The position numbers were made by a program, and so were the translations under genes. A DNA stretch of 64,000 nucleotides from Seongchinamella sediminis (lineage in GTDB: Bacteria > Pseudomonadota > Gammaproteobacteria > Pseudomonadales > Halieaceae), in NCBI RefSeq assembly GCF_003457605.1, contig NZ_QRAN01000015.1, forward strand, positions 1 to 64,000. Direction: 5' to 3'. This document shows, in pieces, positions 56,757-64,000 of the stretch (position 1 is the first letter of the stretch; each line of letters starts with the position of its first letter). The notes below the pieces were generated by a model. That model worked only from the letters and a program-made list of their open reading frames with translations, was not told the DNA's origin and did no database searches.

Positions 56757-57778
56757 GGAGCACTGTTCCATGGCTGCTGGCGGATCACCGTCATTACCTC
56801 GCCTGCAAACCAGTTATCGAAGGCCGCTATCACGACCATGTCATCACGATACTTCTGCAGCATTTCCACAACGTAACTGATCACCAGTGGTAAATCGTCC
56901 AGGTAAGCAGGCTTGTCATCGCGGATATTCAGTCGAGCGAATGTACCCAATACCTTGAGGTGCCGCTGCAGGCCCATCAGGTCAAACCAGCGCAGGAACC
57001 GTGACTTGTCGATGTCAACCAGCGTACCCCGCTGCTGCAGCAATTCCAGGTAGGACAGGGCCCAGGCCTCCACCTGCGCCGGTTGCCAGCGAATGTAGCA
57101 ATCACGCAGCAGCGACACCAGATCGTAGGTGACCGGGCCGACTACCGCGTCCTGGAAATCAATGAGCGCCAGCGCGCCGTCCGGCTGCGGCATCAGGTTA
57201 CGGCTGTGAAAATCGCGGTGAACCAGTACCGTGGGCTGCTCCAGGGCGTTGGCCTTGAGCACATCGGCCAAAGGACGCCAGATCGAGTCATCCGGTGAAG
57301 GAATACCCAGCAACCGTTCCACAAACCACTGCGGGAAGCGGCTGAGTTCCTCGCTCAGCAGGGCGTCATCGTAGCGCGGCCATTGGGGGTCCCCCGGATC
57401 TATGCTTCCCATGGCGAGCAGGATTTCAAATGCGCGCCCGTAGGGCTGGTTCGCCGTCGATGCATCCAGTTGCTGCAATAACAGCCGGTCACCGAGATCA
57501 CCCAACAGCAGGTAACCGCGGGACAGGTCGGCGCCGCACAGCGCCGGGACGCTGATCCCGGCGGCCGCCAGCAAGCCCCTGACCTTCAGGAATTCGGCAT
57601 TCTTCTGGCTCTCGGGTGGCGCATCCACCGCTATATAGCTGCGCCCGTTCAGGCGCAGGCGAAAGTAGCGCCGGGCGCTGGCGTCACCCGCCACGGGCTC
57701 CAGTTCTGCCTGGCCTTCGGCACCCAGAACCGACAGTGACCAGGGCAGTAAATCCGCTGGTGGTAATCTACTGGCCAA
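56753..57778 (-). CDS. amgK: N-acetylmuramate/N-acetylglucosamine kinase AmgK
   Basis: Anomeric sugar kinase that feeds MurU. 341 residues, close to the 339 of P. putida AmgK: PVAGDASARRYFRLRLNGRS, YLLLGDLGDRLLLQQL, the catalytic loop VLVHRDFHSRNLM and Mg-binding LALIDFQDAVVGPVTYDLVS (aminoglycoside phosphotransferase fold). Start TTG 57778 has GAGGAA upstream and gives MASRLPPADLL. Divergent from lptD. With anmK in the window, both MurNAc recycling routes are present. Confidence 0.92.
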   Translation of the reverse strand: MASRLPPADLLPWSLSVLGAEGQAELEPVAGDASARRYFRLRLNGRSYIAVDAPPESQKNAEFLKVRGLLAAAGISVPALCGADLSRGYLLLGDLGDRLLLQQLDASTANQPYGRAFEILLAMGSIDPGDPQWPRYDDALLSEELSRFPQWFVERLLGIPSPDDSIWRPLADVLKANALEQPTVLVHRDFHSRNLMPQPDGALALIDFQDAVVGPVTYDLVSLLRDCYIRWQPAQVEAWALSYLELLQQRGTLVDIDKSRFLRWFDLMGLQRHLKVLGTFARLNIRDDKPAYLDDLPLVISYVVEMLQKYRDDMVVIAAFDNWFAGEVMTVIRQQPWNSAP

Positions 57779-57896
57779 ACTCGTTCCTCGTGTTACTGAG
57801 CTGGTTGATCTGGCGGCGCGGCCAGCCAAATTTTCCCGGACAAGGGCAAGCCTATGCTTTAGAATTCGCCCTTTACGCGAAGAACCCTCGATCAGA

Positions 57897-60290
57897 ATGA
57901 CACCCAGAACTGCCCCAAAACCGCGGCGACACCCGACCCGGGGGCGACTGCGCCTCGCGCTGGCGTGCGCGCTGTTGAGCATGTCCGGGGTGGCACAGGA
58001 TAACAGCGCGCGGGGCGCGGCACACCCCCTGGACTGGGTCCATGTGGACGAGGTACCGCGGGAGCTCCGCGACGACCAGTGCGTGAACTGCGAGGGCCGC
58101 TATATCGACCCGCTGGCCGGCGCCGACCAGTCGACCTCCCCCGAGGATTCCCCCATCGATGCCGACGCCAGCAATGCGGAACTGCGTGAGGACAGCGCGA
58201 TTTTCCGCGGCGGGGTATTCCTCAAACAGGGCTATCGGCAGGTGAGCGCCGAAGAAATCAGTCTCGACCGCAGCGAGGAGACAGCCACCCTCAGTGGCAG
58301 CATTACCCTGCGGGAACCGGGGCTGTTGTTGCGCGGCGAAAAAGCACAGATCTTCTCCAGAACAGAACGCGCCAACGTCGAGAACAGCCAGTTTGTTCTC
58401 CATGAACTGCATATGCGCGGTAGCGCTGACCTGCTGGAACGGGACAGCGACGGCATTCTTCACATTCACGACGGCCAGCTCAGCTACTGCGCCCCCGGGG
58501 ATGACGAGTGGCTGCTGGAGGCCGGCGAACTGGAGCTGGACCTTGAGGAAGGCCTGGGGATAGCGCGGGATGCCAAGGTGCGAGTAGCCGGAGTGCCGGT
58601 GTTCTACTTCCCGTGGATGCAGTTCCCGCTGGATGACCGCCGCCGGACTGGCGTGTTGTGGCCGGATATCGGTTCGGATTCCCGCGGCGGGGTGGATATT
58701 GCCGTACCCGTTTACCTGAACCTGGCCCCGGATTACGACCTCCTGTATACACCGCGCTACATCGAGGAGCGCGGACTCAATCACGAGGCAAAAGCGCGCT
58801 ATCTCAATCCCTACCTCGGGCGCTGGGAGGTTGGCGGCGCCTTCATGAACGAGGACAAGCGCTACAAAAACGAGTATCCCAGCGAACGCAATCACGACCG
58901 CTGGCTGGGTGTGGTCAAGCAGAACGGCCTGTTCAACAAGCGCTGGCGCTCACAGATCGATTACAGCAAGGCCAGCGACGTCAACTACATGAAGGACCTG
59001 CAAACCTCCAGCCTGGACTCCAAGCGGCGTACCGCCCTGCTGCAATACGGCGCCCTGGACTACCTCGGCGACCGCTGGATGGCCAACCTGGAAGTCCAGC
59101 AGTTCCAGACACTGGCGGACGATATCAGCAACGACTACAAAAAGCTGCCGCAAATCACCGGTCGCTATCGGCCCGACGGCACGCCCTTTACCGTCAATCC
59201 GATCCTGCTCGCCCAGTACTCCAATTTCGACACCGACACCAACAAAGTCACCGGCCAGCGCCTCTACAGCGAGGCCGGCGCCAGCTACCCGATGCTGTGG
59301 ACCTACGGTTTCTTTACACCCACCGGCAAGTACCGGCACCTGGCTTACGACCTGGATGAGCACAGGAACTACGGGGACCAGAGTCCCGATGCTGGCGCTC
59401 CCCTGCTCAGCCTCGATGGCGGTCTCTACTTTGACCGCGGCACCCGCTTGTTCGGCCGCCAGATGCTGCAGACGCTGGAGCCGCGACTGTATTACCTGTA
59501 TAGCGAGTACCAGGACCAGGACGGGCAACCGGACTTTGACAGCTCGGAACTGACCTTTACCTACAACCAGCTGTTCCGGGAAACCCGCTTTTCCGGACGC
59601 GACCGCATCGATGATGCCGACCAGCTCTCGGTGGGCATTACCACCCGTTTCATCGATGAAACCGATGGCCGGGAGGAGTTCAACGCCAGCATCGGCCAGA
59701 TTTTCTATTTCAAGGACCGGGAAGTACGCCTGGATGCCGACAACCCGCCACTGACAACCGGCGGCTCGGAAGTGGCCGGTGAGCTGAGCTTTTATCCCAA
59801 CGAGCGCCTGAGCCTGCGCACCAGCCTGGTGTGGGATCCCTACAGCGACCGCATGAACTCCGGCAATTTCTTTACCAGCTACACCCGCGATGACGGCAGT
59901 ATCTACAATTTCGGTTACAGCTACCGGCGCCCGCTGACCACCGTGGACACCACCCAGCCACCCACCGAGGAAGCCCACTTTTCCTTCTACATGCCCGCCG
60001 GATTGAACTGGCGCCTGTTCGCCGCTGTCAACTACTCGGTAGAGGCCGGCGAAAGCGTGGAAGATATGTTCGGGGTGGAATATGATACCTGCTGCTGGAA
60101 ATTGCGTTTGCTGCACCTGCGCTACTACGATACCGCCTCCGGGGAGAACCCCGACTTTGATGACCCGCTGCTGGAGCGGGAAGATTCCACCCAGATTCAA
60201 GTTGTGCTCAAGGGCATGGGCGGCTTCGGCAGCCGCGCCAGCAGCATAATGGAAGACATGATCCGAGGTTTTACCAACAGTGAATATTAA
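57897..60290 (+). CDS. lptD: LPS-assembly protein LptD
   Basis: Outer-membrane barrel that inserts LPS on the surface together with LptE. 797 residues: signal peptide (LRLALACALLSMSGVAQ), N-terminal periplasmic jellyroll OstA-like domain (about 90-220) and a C-terminal barrel. Disulfide cysteines are visible in DDQCVNCEGRY and in the C-terminal CC pair (YDTCCWKLRLL), as in E. coli LptD. The last codons overlap the surA GTG by 11 nt. Confidence 0.95.
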   Translation: MTPRTAPKPRRHPTRGRLRLALACALLSMSGVAQDNSARGAAHPLDWVHVDEVPRELRDDQCVNCEGRYIDPLAGADQSTSPEDSPIDADASNAELREDSAIFRGGVFLKQGYRQVSAEEISLDRSEETATLSGSITLREPGLLLRGEKAQIFSRTERANVENSQFVLHELHMRGSADLLERDSDGILHIHDGQLSYCAPGDDEWLLEAGELELDLEEGLGIARDAKVRVAGVPVFYFPWMQFPLDDRRRTGVLWPDIGSDSRGGVDIAVPVYLNLAPDYDLLYTPRYIEERGLNHEAKARYLNPYLGRWEVGGAFMNEDKRYKNEYPSERNHDRWLGVVKQNGLFNKRWRSQIDYSKASDVNYMKDLQTSSLDSKRRTALLQYGALDYLGDRWMANLEVQQFQTLADDISNDYKKLPQITGRYRPDGTPFTVNPILLAQYSNFDTDTNKVTGQRLYSEAGASYPMLWTYGFFTPTGKYRHLAYDLDEHRNYGDQSPDAGAPLLSLDGGLYFDRGTRLFGRQMLQTLEPRLYYLYSEYQDQDGQPDFDSSELTFTYNQLFRETRFSGRDRIDDADQLSVGITTRFIDETDGREEFNASIGQIFYFKDREVRLDADNPPLTTGGSEVAGELSFYPNERLSLRTSLVWDPYSDRMNSGNFFTSYTRDDGSIYNFGYSYRRPLTTVDTTQPPTEEAHFSFYMPAGLNWRLFAAVNYSVEAGESVEDMFGVEYDTCCWKLRLLHLRYYDTASGENPDFDDPLLEREDSTQIQVVLKGMGGFGSRASSIMEDMIRGFTNSEY

Positions 60291-61557
60291 AACGAGGCTC
60301 CTGGGCGCCATCCTGGCGACTGCCATTCTCGCCTCCGGCCTGGCCCGGGCGGAAACCGAGATGCTGGACCAGGTGGTAGCCGTGGTCGATGACGACATCA
60401 TCATGGCCAGCGAACTGCGCGAACGCGTTGACTCAATCACCCAGAGTATAGAGGCGCGGGGCGTGGAGATGCCTCCGGAAGATGTCATCATCCGCGAGAC
60501 CCTGGACCGCCTGATCCTGGAGAGCATCCAGCTGCAGAAAGGGCAGCGGGTTGGGGTCCGCATCACCGACGCCCAGCTCAATGCCGCCCTGCAGCGGGTT
60601 GCCGCACAGAATGGCATGACCCTGGACCAGTTCCGCCTGGCGCTGGAGGAACAGGGCCAGTCCTACCAGGGCATGCGCGAGCAAATCCGCACCGAAATGA
60701 TCATCCAGCGGGTGCAGCAGGGCAACGTCAACCAGCGCATCGAGATCAGCGACCAGGAAGTGGACAACTTCCTGGCCACGGCGGAGGGCCAGAAAATGAC
60801 CCAGCCGGAATACCAGATCCTTCACGCCCTGCTGGCGGTGTCGCCCAGCGCCCCCGCCGCCGAGGCGGAGCGCGCCGAGGCCTATGTCGACAAGGTGCTG
60901 GCGGAGATCCAGGCCGGCTCGACATTTGAAGCGGCGGTCAGCGCCCCGGGCCCCTATACCTTCAGCGGCGGCAACCTCGGCTGGCGCAAGCTGGACGACC
61001 TGCCCTCCCTGTTCTCCGACGTGGCGCCGGCGCTGGCCAAGGGCGAAACTCAAAAAGTACGCTCCGACAGCGGCTTCCACCTGATTTACATGGCCGACCG
61101 CCGCGGCGACGAGAGCATGGTGGTCAACCAGACCCGGGTGCGCCATATCCTGGTGAAACCCTCCGAGATCATGACCGACCAGCAGGCCAGGGAACTGGTG
61201 ACCGACCTCAAGGCCCGCGCCGAGGGCGGTGAAGACTTCGCCGAACTGGCCCGGGAATACTCGGAAGACATCGGCTCCGCCCAGGAAGGCGGCGACCTGG
61301 GCTGGACCAGCCCCGGCCAGATGGTGCCTGAATTCGAGCAGACCATGCAGATTACCGCCATCGGCGAGATATCCGACCCGGTGAAAAGCCAGTTCGGCTG
61401 GCACATCCTGGAAGTCATGGACCGCCGGGAAGAAGACATGACCGACCGCGCCACCCGCAACAAGGCCATGAACTACCTGCACAACCGCAAATACCAGGAA
61501 GAGCTGGATGCCTGGCTGAGACAGATCCGCGATGAAGCCTTTGTGGATATCAAGTGA
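60280..61557 (+). CDS. surA: Periplasmic chaperone/peptidyl-prolyl isomerase SurA
   Basis: Folds outer-membrane proteins including LptD. 425 residues: signal peptide (LLGAILATAILASGLARA), SurA_N domain (about 25-170), then two parvulin domains (about 175-275 and 285-385). The second contains VRHILVKPSEIMTDQQAREL, LAREYSEDIGSAQEGGDLGW and SQFGWHILEVMDRR. GTG start inside the lptD 3' end. Followed by REP-like repeats, then pdxA. Confidence 0.95.
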   Translation: MNIKTRLLGAILATAILASGLARAETEMLDQVVAVVDDDIIMASELRERVDSITQSIEARGVEMPPEDVIIRETLDRLILESIQLQKGQRVGVRITDAQLNAALQRVAAQNGMTLDQFRLALEEQGQSYQGMREQIRTEMIIQRVQQGNVNQRIEISDQEVDNFLATAEGQKMTQPEYQILHALLAVSPSAPAAEAERAEAYVDKVLAEIQAGSTFEAAVSAPGPYTFSGGNLGWRKLDDLPSLFSDVAPALAKGETQKVRSDSGFHLIYMADRRGDESMVVNQTRVRHILVKPSEIMTDQQARELVTDLKARAEGGEDFAELAREYSEDIGSAQEGGDLGWTSPGQMVPEFEQTMQITAIGEISDPVKSQFGWHILEVMDRREEDMTDRATRNKAMNYLHNRKYQEELDAWLRQIRDEAFVDIK

Positions 61558-61595
61558 CGGCGAAAGCCGTCATTACGACGCAAGCCGCCCTCATC

Positions 61596-61693
61596 GTCAT
61601 TCCGGCGAAAGCCGTGGTCCGGCATTCCGGAATCCAGTGACCCTGCTACCAGAAACCAACCACCCCCTGGATTCCGGCCTGCGCCGGAATGAC
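61596..61693. repeat. REP-like palindromic element between surA and pdxA
   Basis: Outer arms GTCATTCCGGCG (61596-61607) and CGCCGGAATGAC (61682-61693) are exact inverted repeats. Inside, CCGGAATCCAG (61627-61637) and CTGGATTCCGG (61667-61677) are another exact pair. The unit is the widespread GTCATTCCGGCGAAAGCC type palindrome found in many GC-rich proteobacteria. Its right end is 8 bp before the pdxA start codon, so it supplies the upstream sequence of pdxA. Confidence 0.8.
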
Positions 61694-61701
61694 CAAGCGC
61701 G

Positions 61702-62709
61702 TTGATCCCCCGCATCGCCATCACTCCCGGCGAGCCCGCCGGTATCGGCCCGGACATCACCCTGGCCATCGCCCGGCAGCCATGGCCCGCCGAACTCGTC
61801 GCCATCTGCGACCCGGACCTGCTGCGGGAACGGGCCGCCATGTTGGACCTGGCAGTCGAAGTCGAAGAGATCGTCAGTCCCCAGGGCCAGCCAGAAACCC
61901 ACACACCGGGCAAACTCAAGGTCTACCCGGTCGCCCTGAACGCCACCTGCACCCCCGGCGAGCTGAACCCGGCCAATGCCAGCTATGTGCTCTATACCCT
62001 CCACGCAGCGGTAGACGCCTGCCTGGCGGGGCGCTGCCAGGCCATGGTCACCGCCCCGGTGCAGAAATCGGTGATCAACGACGCCGGCATCCCCTTTTCC
62101 GGCCACACCGAACTGCTGGCCGAGGATACCGACAGCGAGCGGGTGGTGATGATGCTGGCCACCAGGAACCTGCGCGTGGCCCTGGCCACCACCCACCTGC
62201 CGCTGAAGGAGGTACCGGCAGCAATCACCACCGACCTGCTGGAATCGACCCTGGAAATTCTCCACCGCGACCTGCAGCAAAAATTCGGCCTGGCCCAGCC
62301 GCGGATTGCGGTACTGGGCCTCAACCCCCATGCCGGCGAGGCCGGTCACATGGGCAGAGAAGAACTGGACACCATCATCCCCACCCTGGAAAGGCTCAGG
62401 GCCCGGGGCATGAGCCTCCAGGGACCACTCCCCGCCGACACCGCCTTCAACCCCAAAGTACTGGACAACTGCGACGCGGTATTCGCCATGTACCACGACC
62501 AGGGCCTGCCGGTGCTGAAATACGCCGGCTTCGGCGAGGCGGTCAATGTGACCCTGGGCCTGCCGATCATTCGCACCTCGGTCGACCACGGCACAGCCCT
62601 GGACCTGGCAGGCACCGGCAAGGCCGACCCCTCCAGCCTGAGGACTGCCCTGGACATGGCGATTTCAATGGCCCACACCACGGGCAGTCCCAGCGTCATT
62701 CCGGCGTAG
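61702..62709 (+). CDS. pdxA: 4-hydroxythreonine-4-phosphate dehydrogenase
   Basis: Pyridoxal 5'-phosphate synthesis (DXP-dependent pathway). 335 residues: [40 protein letters not shown] (metal His), [40 protein letters not shown], and [20 protein letters not shown]. Start is TTG 61702; an in-frame stop at 61690 excludes anything longer. The ribosome site is poor because a REP-like repeat ends just upstream. The last residues (SVIPA) and the TAG stop come from another copy of the repeat. Confidence 0.94.
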   Translation: MIPRIAITPGEPAGIGPDITLAIARQPWPAELVAICDPDLLRERAAMLDLAVEVEEIVSPQGQPETHTPGKLKVYPVALNATCTPGELNPANASYVLYTLHAAVDACLAGRCQAMVTAPVQKSVINDAGIPFSGHTELLAEDTDSERVVMMLATRNLRVALATTHLPLKEVPAAITTDLLESTLEILHRDLQQKFGLAQPRIAVLGLNPHAGEAGHMGREELDTIIPTLERLRARGMSLQGPLPADTAFNPKVLDNCDAVFAMYHDQGLPVLKYAGFGEAVNVTLGLPIIRTSVDHGTALDLAGTGKADPSSLRTALDMAISMAHTTGSPSVIPA

Positions 62710-62720
62710 GCCGGAATCCA
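62695..62720. repeat. REP-like palindrome overlapping the pdxA stop codon
   Basis: GTCATTCCGGCGTAGGCCGG and following AATCCA repeat the GTCATTCCGGCG unit seen at 61596. CCGGCGTAGGCCGG folds as a short hairpin, and the TAG inside it (62707-62709) is the pdxA stop. The repeat was probably inserted into the 3' end of pdxA and replaced its original terminus. Confidence 0.75.
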
Positions 62721-62801
62721 TAACGCCCGGACAGCACCCACGGTTTACACCCCCCACCCCGCCCCGTAAAATCGCCCCCTGATTCCCCCAAGCAGAACCC
62801 C

Positions 62802-64000
62802 ATGTCCAACGACCCCAATACCTCCCCCAGCGGCCTGTACGCATTCGCCGAATGCGAAGCCGTAGACATGCAAAACGGCGGCGTCCTGCTGATCGACAAA
62901 TTCAGCGACGCCCAGCTCATGGTGGGTGGCCCGGTGGCCGCCAGCATGCCCCTGTGCCGGGTGTTCCGCACCCTGGAGCAGCATGCCCAGGTGCTCACCG
63001 CGTCTATCCCCGAGCTGGCGGGCCAGCAGGCGGACGTGATGAAAGTGCTCAACATGCTCAAGGACGCGGGCTTGATGACCACTGCCGAATCCGTCTGCGA
63101 CCGGCTCAATGCCGAGGTACCGCCGCCCCTGGACCTGCCGCCGACCCGGGTATTCGCCATCACCTGTGATCGCCCCGCGGCGGTCAAGCGCTTGCTGGAA
63201 TCCATGCTCCGGGCCGGCAACCTGAGCCGCCACGAGGCGCTGTTCCTGATCGACGACTCCCGCGACCCGGCCAATGCGGAACAGAACCGCGAGGCGGTGG
63301 AGGAGTTCAACCTCACCTGCCCGCGCAATATGCTCTATTTCGGCGCTACGGAATCAGCACAATTCATGGCCGAGCTCATCGCGCAGCAGCCCGCCGAGGA
63401 GGAGGCTATCCGCTTTCTGATCGACCAGGATAGATGGGCCGGAGAAAAAACCTACGGCCGGGCGCGTAATCTCACCCTGCTGCTCTCGGTGGGCTGTCGT
63501 GCCATCGTCATGGATGACGACGTGATCTGCGCCGCGGTGGAGTCTCCCCACAAAAAGCCCGGCCTGCAGTTTGGCCAGCTCGAGCGAGAGGCAGACTTCT
63601 ACCTGGACCAGCAGGACATGCTCGCTCGCACCACCCGGGCCGAATTTGACCCGCTGACTCAACACGCCAGCTGCCTGGGCCTCTCCATGGGCCAGGCCAT
63701 CGCCAAACTGGCGGACGGCCAGCCAGTCAAGCCCACCGACCTGGCCGGCGCCAACTCGGCCTACCTCAGCCTGTGGTCAGCGGATTCGCCGGTAATGGTC
63801 ACCCAGAGTGGCGCCATGGGCGACCCCGGCACCCCGGGCACCGAGTGGATACTGACCCTGGACCCGGCCTCCAGCAAACGCCTCACCGAATTCTCCGGCG
63901 GCATTGAGGGCGCGCTGGCCAGCCGCACCTACTGGCTCGGACAGCCCCGGCCCACCTTTACCAAGATGTCGGTGATTTCCCAGGTCAGCGGACTGGACAA
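62802..64000 (+). CDS. Unknown protein with nucleotide-sugar-transferase-like region (partial)
   Basis: An uninterrupted frame of at least 399 codons that runs off the window. Residues about 20-105 (VLLIDKFSDAQLMVGGPVAA to LNMLKDAGLMTTAE) resemble a small winged-helix, PqqD/RRE-like domain. Residues about 120-260 look like a GT-A glycosyltransferase: RVFAITCDRPAAVKRLLESM, LFLIDDSRDPANAEQNREAV, YGRARNLTLLLSV, CRAIVMDDDVICAAVES (a DDD as a metal site). Family and product are not recognised. In Pseudomonas the gene after pdxA is rsmA, so this position is lineage-specific. Confidence 0.6.
   Translation, partial: MSNDPNTSPSGLYAFAECEAVDMQNGGVLLIDKFSDAQLMVGGPVAASMPLCRVFRTLEQHAQVLTASIPELAGQQADVMKVLNMLKDAGLMTTAESVCDRLNAEVPPPLDLPPTRVFAITCDRPAAVKRLLESMLRAGNLSRHEALFLIDDSRDPANAEQNREAVEEFNLTCPRNMLYFGATESAQFMAELIAQQPAEEEAIRFLIDQDRWAGEKTYGRARNLTLLLSVGCRAIVMDDDVICAAVESPHKKPGLQFGQLEREADFYLDQQDMLARTTRAEFDPLTQHASCLGLSMGQAIAKLADGQPVKPTDLAGANSAYLSLWSADSPVMVTQSGAMGDPGTPGTEWILTLDPASSKRLTEFSGGIEGALASRTYWLGQPRPTFTKMSVISQVSGLD

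Noticed and set aside
58950-60617. 555-codon minus-strand frame across lptD and surA
   Set aside because: Antisense shadow of two well-supported genes.
61689-62723. Plus-strand frame overlapping pdxA in another phase
   Set aside because: Arg/Pro/His-rich translation typical of a shifted frame; pdxA in the correct phase has all family motifs.

Overview
The window is GC-rich, gene-dense chromosome from a gammaproteobacterium. Gene content and order resemble Pseudomonas and the marine Cellvibrionales/Halieaceae; that placement is inference from synteny and protein similarity recognised by eye. Blocks familiar from Pseudomonas are: rrn-tyrS-M23 peptidase-anmK-erpA-bactofilin-argC; dsbD-aroQ-accBC-prmA-dusB-fis-purHD; coq7...osmC-vfr/crp-trpCDG; trpE-rpe; and murU-amgK divergent from lptD-surA-pdxA. 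I found no IS element, prophage, CRISPR array or tRNA.

Layout. 1-586: 5' edge of an rRNA operon on the minus strand (first ~10 nt of 16S, boxA-like leader, two tandem promoters). 587-7275: tyrS, an envelope group (MepM-like endopeptidase, AnmK, bactofilin, DUF6776), erpA behind an IscR-like promoter, and argC. 7399-16448: ClC channel, a heme cluster (hemJ-hemL-hemB), a diguanylate cyclase, a NUDIX hydrolase, a ModF-like double ABC ATPase and a TPR lipoprotein. 16449-24691: an accessory region with a regulator made of two HxlR/zinc-ribbon modules, a minus-strand operon TonB receptor-SDR-SnoaL-MFS with its own promoter, and a lipoprotein made of two limonene-epoxide-hydrolase-like domains. 24749-34321: PBP1b, a PfkB kinase, DNA polymerase II, a pentapeptide protein, DUF2333, a copper chaperone and DsbD. 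34508-42894: aroQ, accBC, prmA, dusB-fis, purH, purD, coq7.

42989-49989: an insertion between coq7 and osmC-crp, which lie close together in Pseudomonas. It carries two sulfotransferases, a GT2 glycosyltransferase, a methyltransferase, a lipoprotein sulfatase coupled to a radical SAM/SPASM enzyme, and a Sel1 protein. It looks like a small system for making, modifying or trimming a sulfated surface glycan or lipid, and is the best candidate here for an undescribed system.

49953-57778: osmC, crp/vfr, trpCDG, trpE with a short leader peptide ending Cys-Trp-Arg-Trp that I read directly from the sequence, rpe, and the murU-amgK peptidoglycan-recycling pair. 57897-62709: lptD-surA-pdxA, with REP-like palindromes flanking pdxA and one supplying its stop codon. 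62802 to the end: a long partial gene of unknown function with a possible small N-terminal winged-helix region and a nucleotide-sugar-transferase-like region.

How the genes work together: most of the window is housekeeping (translation, heme, fatty acid, purine and tryptophan synthesis, cell-wall growth and recycling, LPS export). Two accessory islands, the TonB-receptor catabolic-looking operon and the sulfo-glycan cluster, are the lineage-specific parts.
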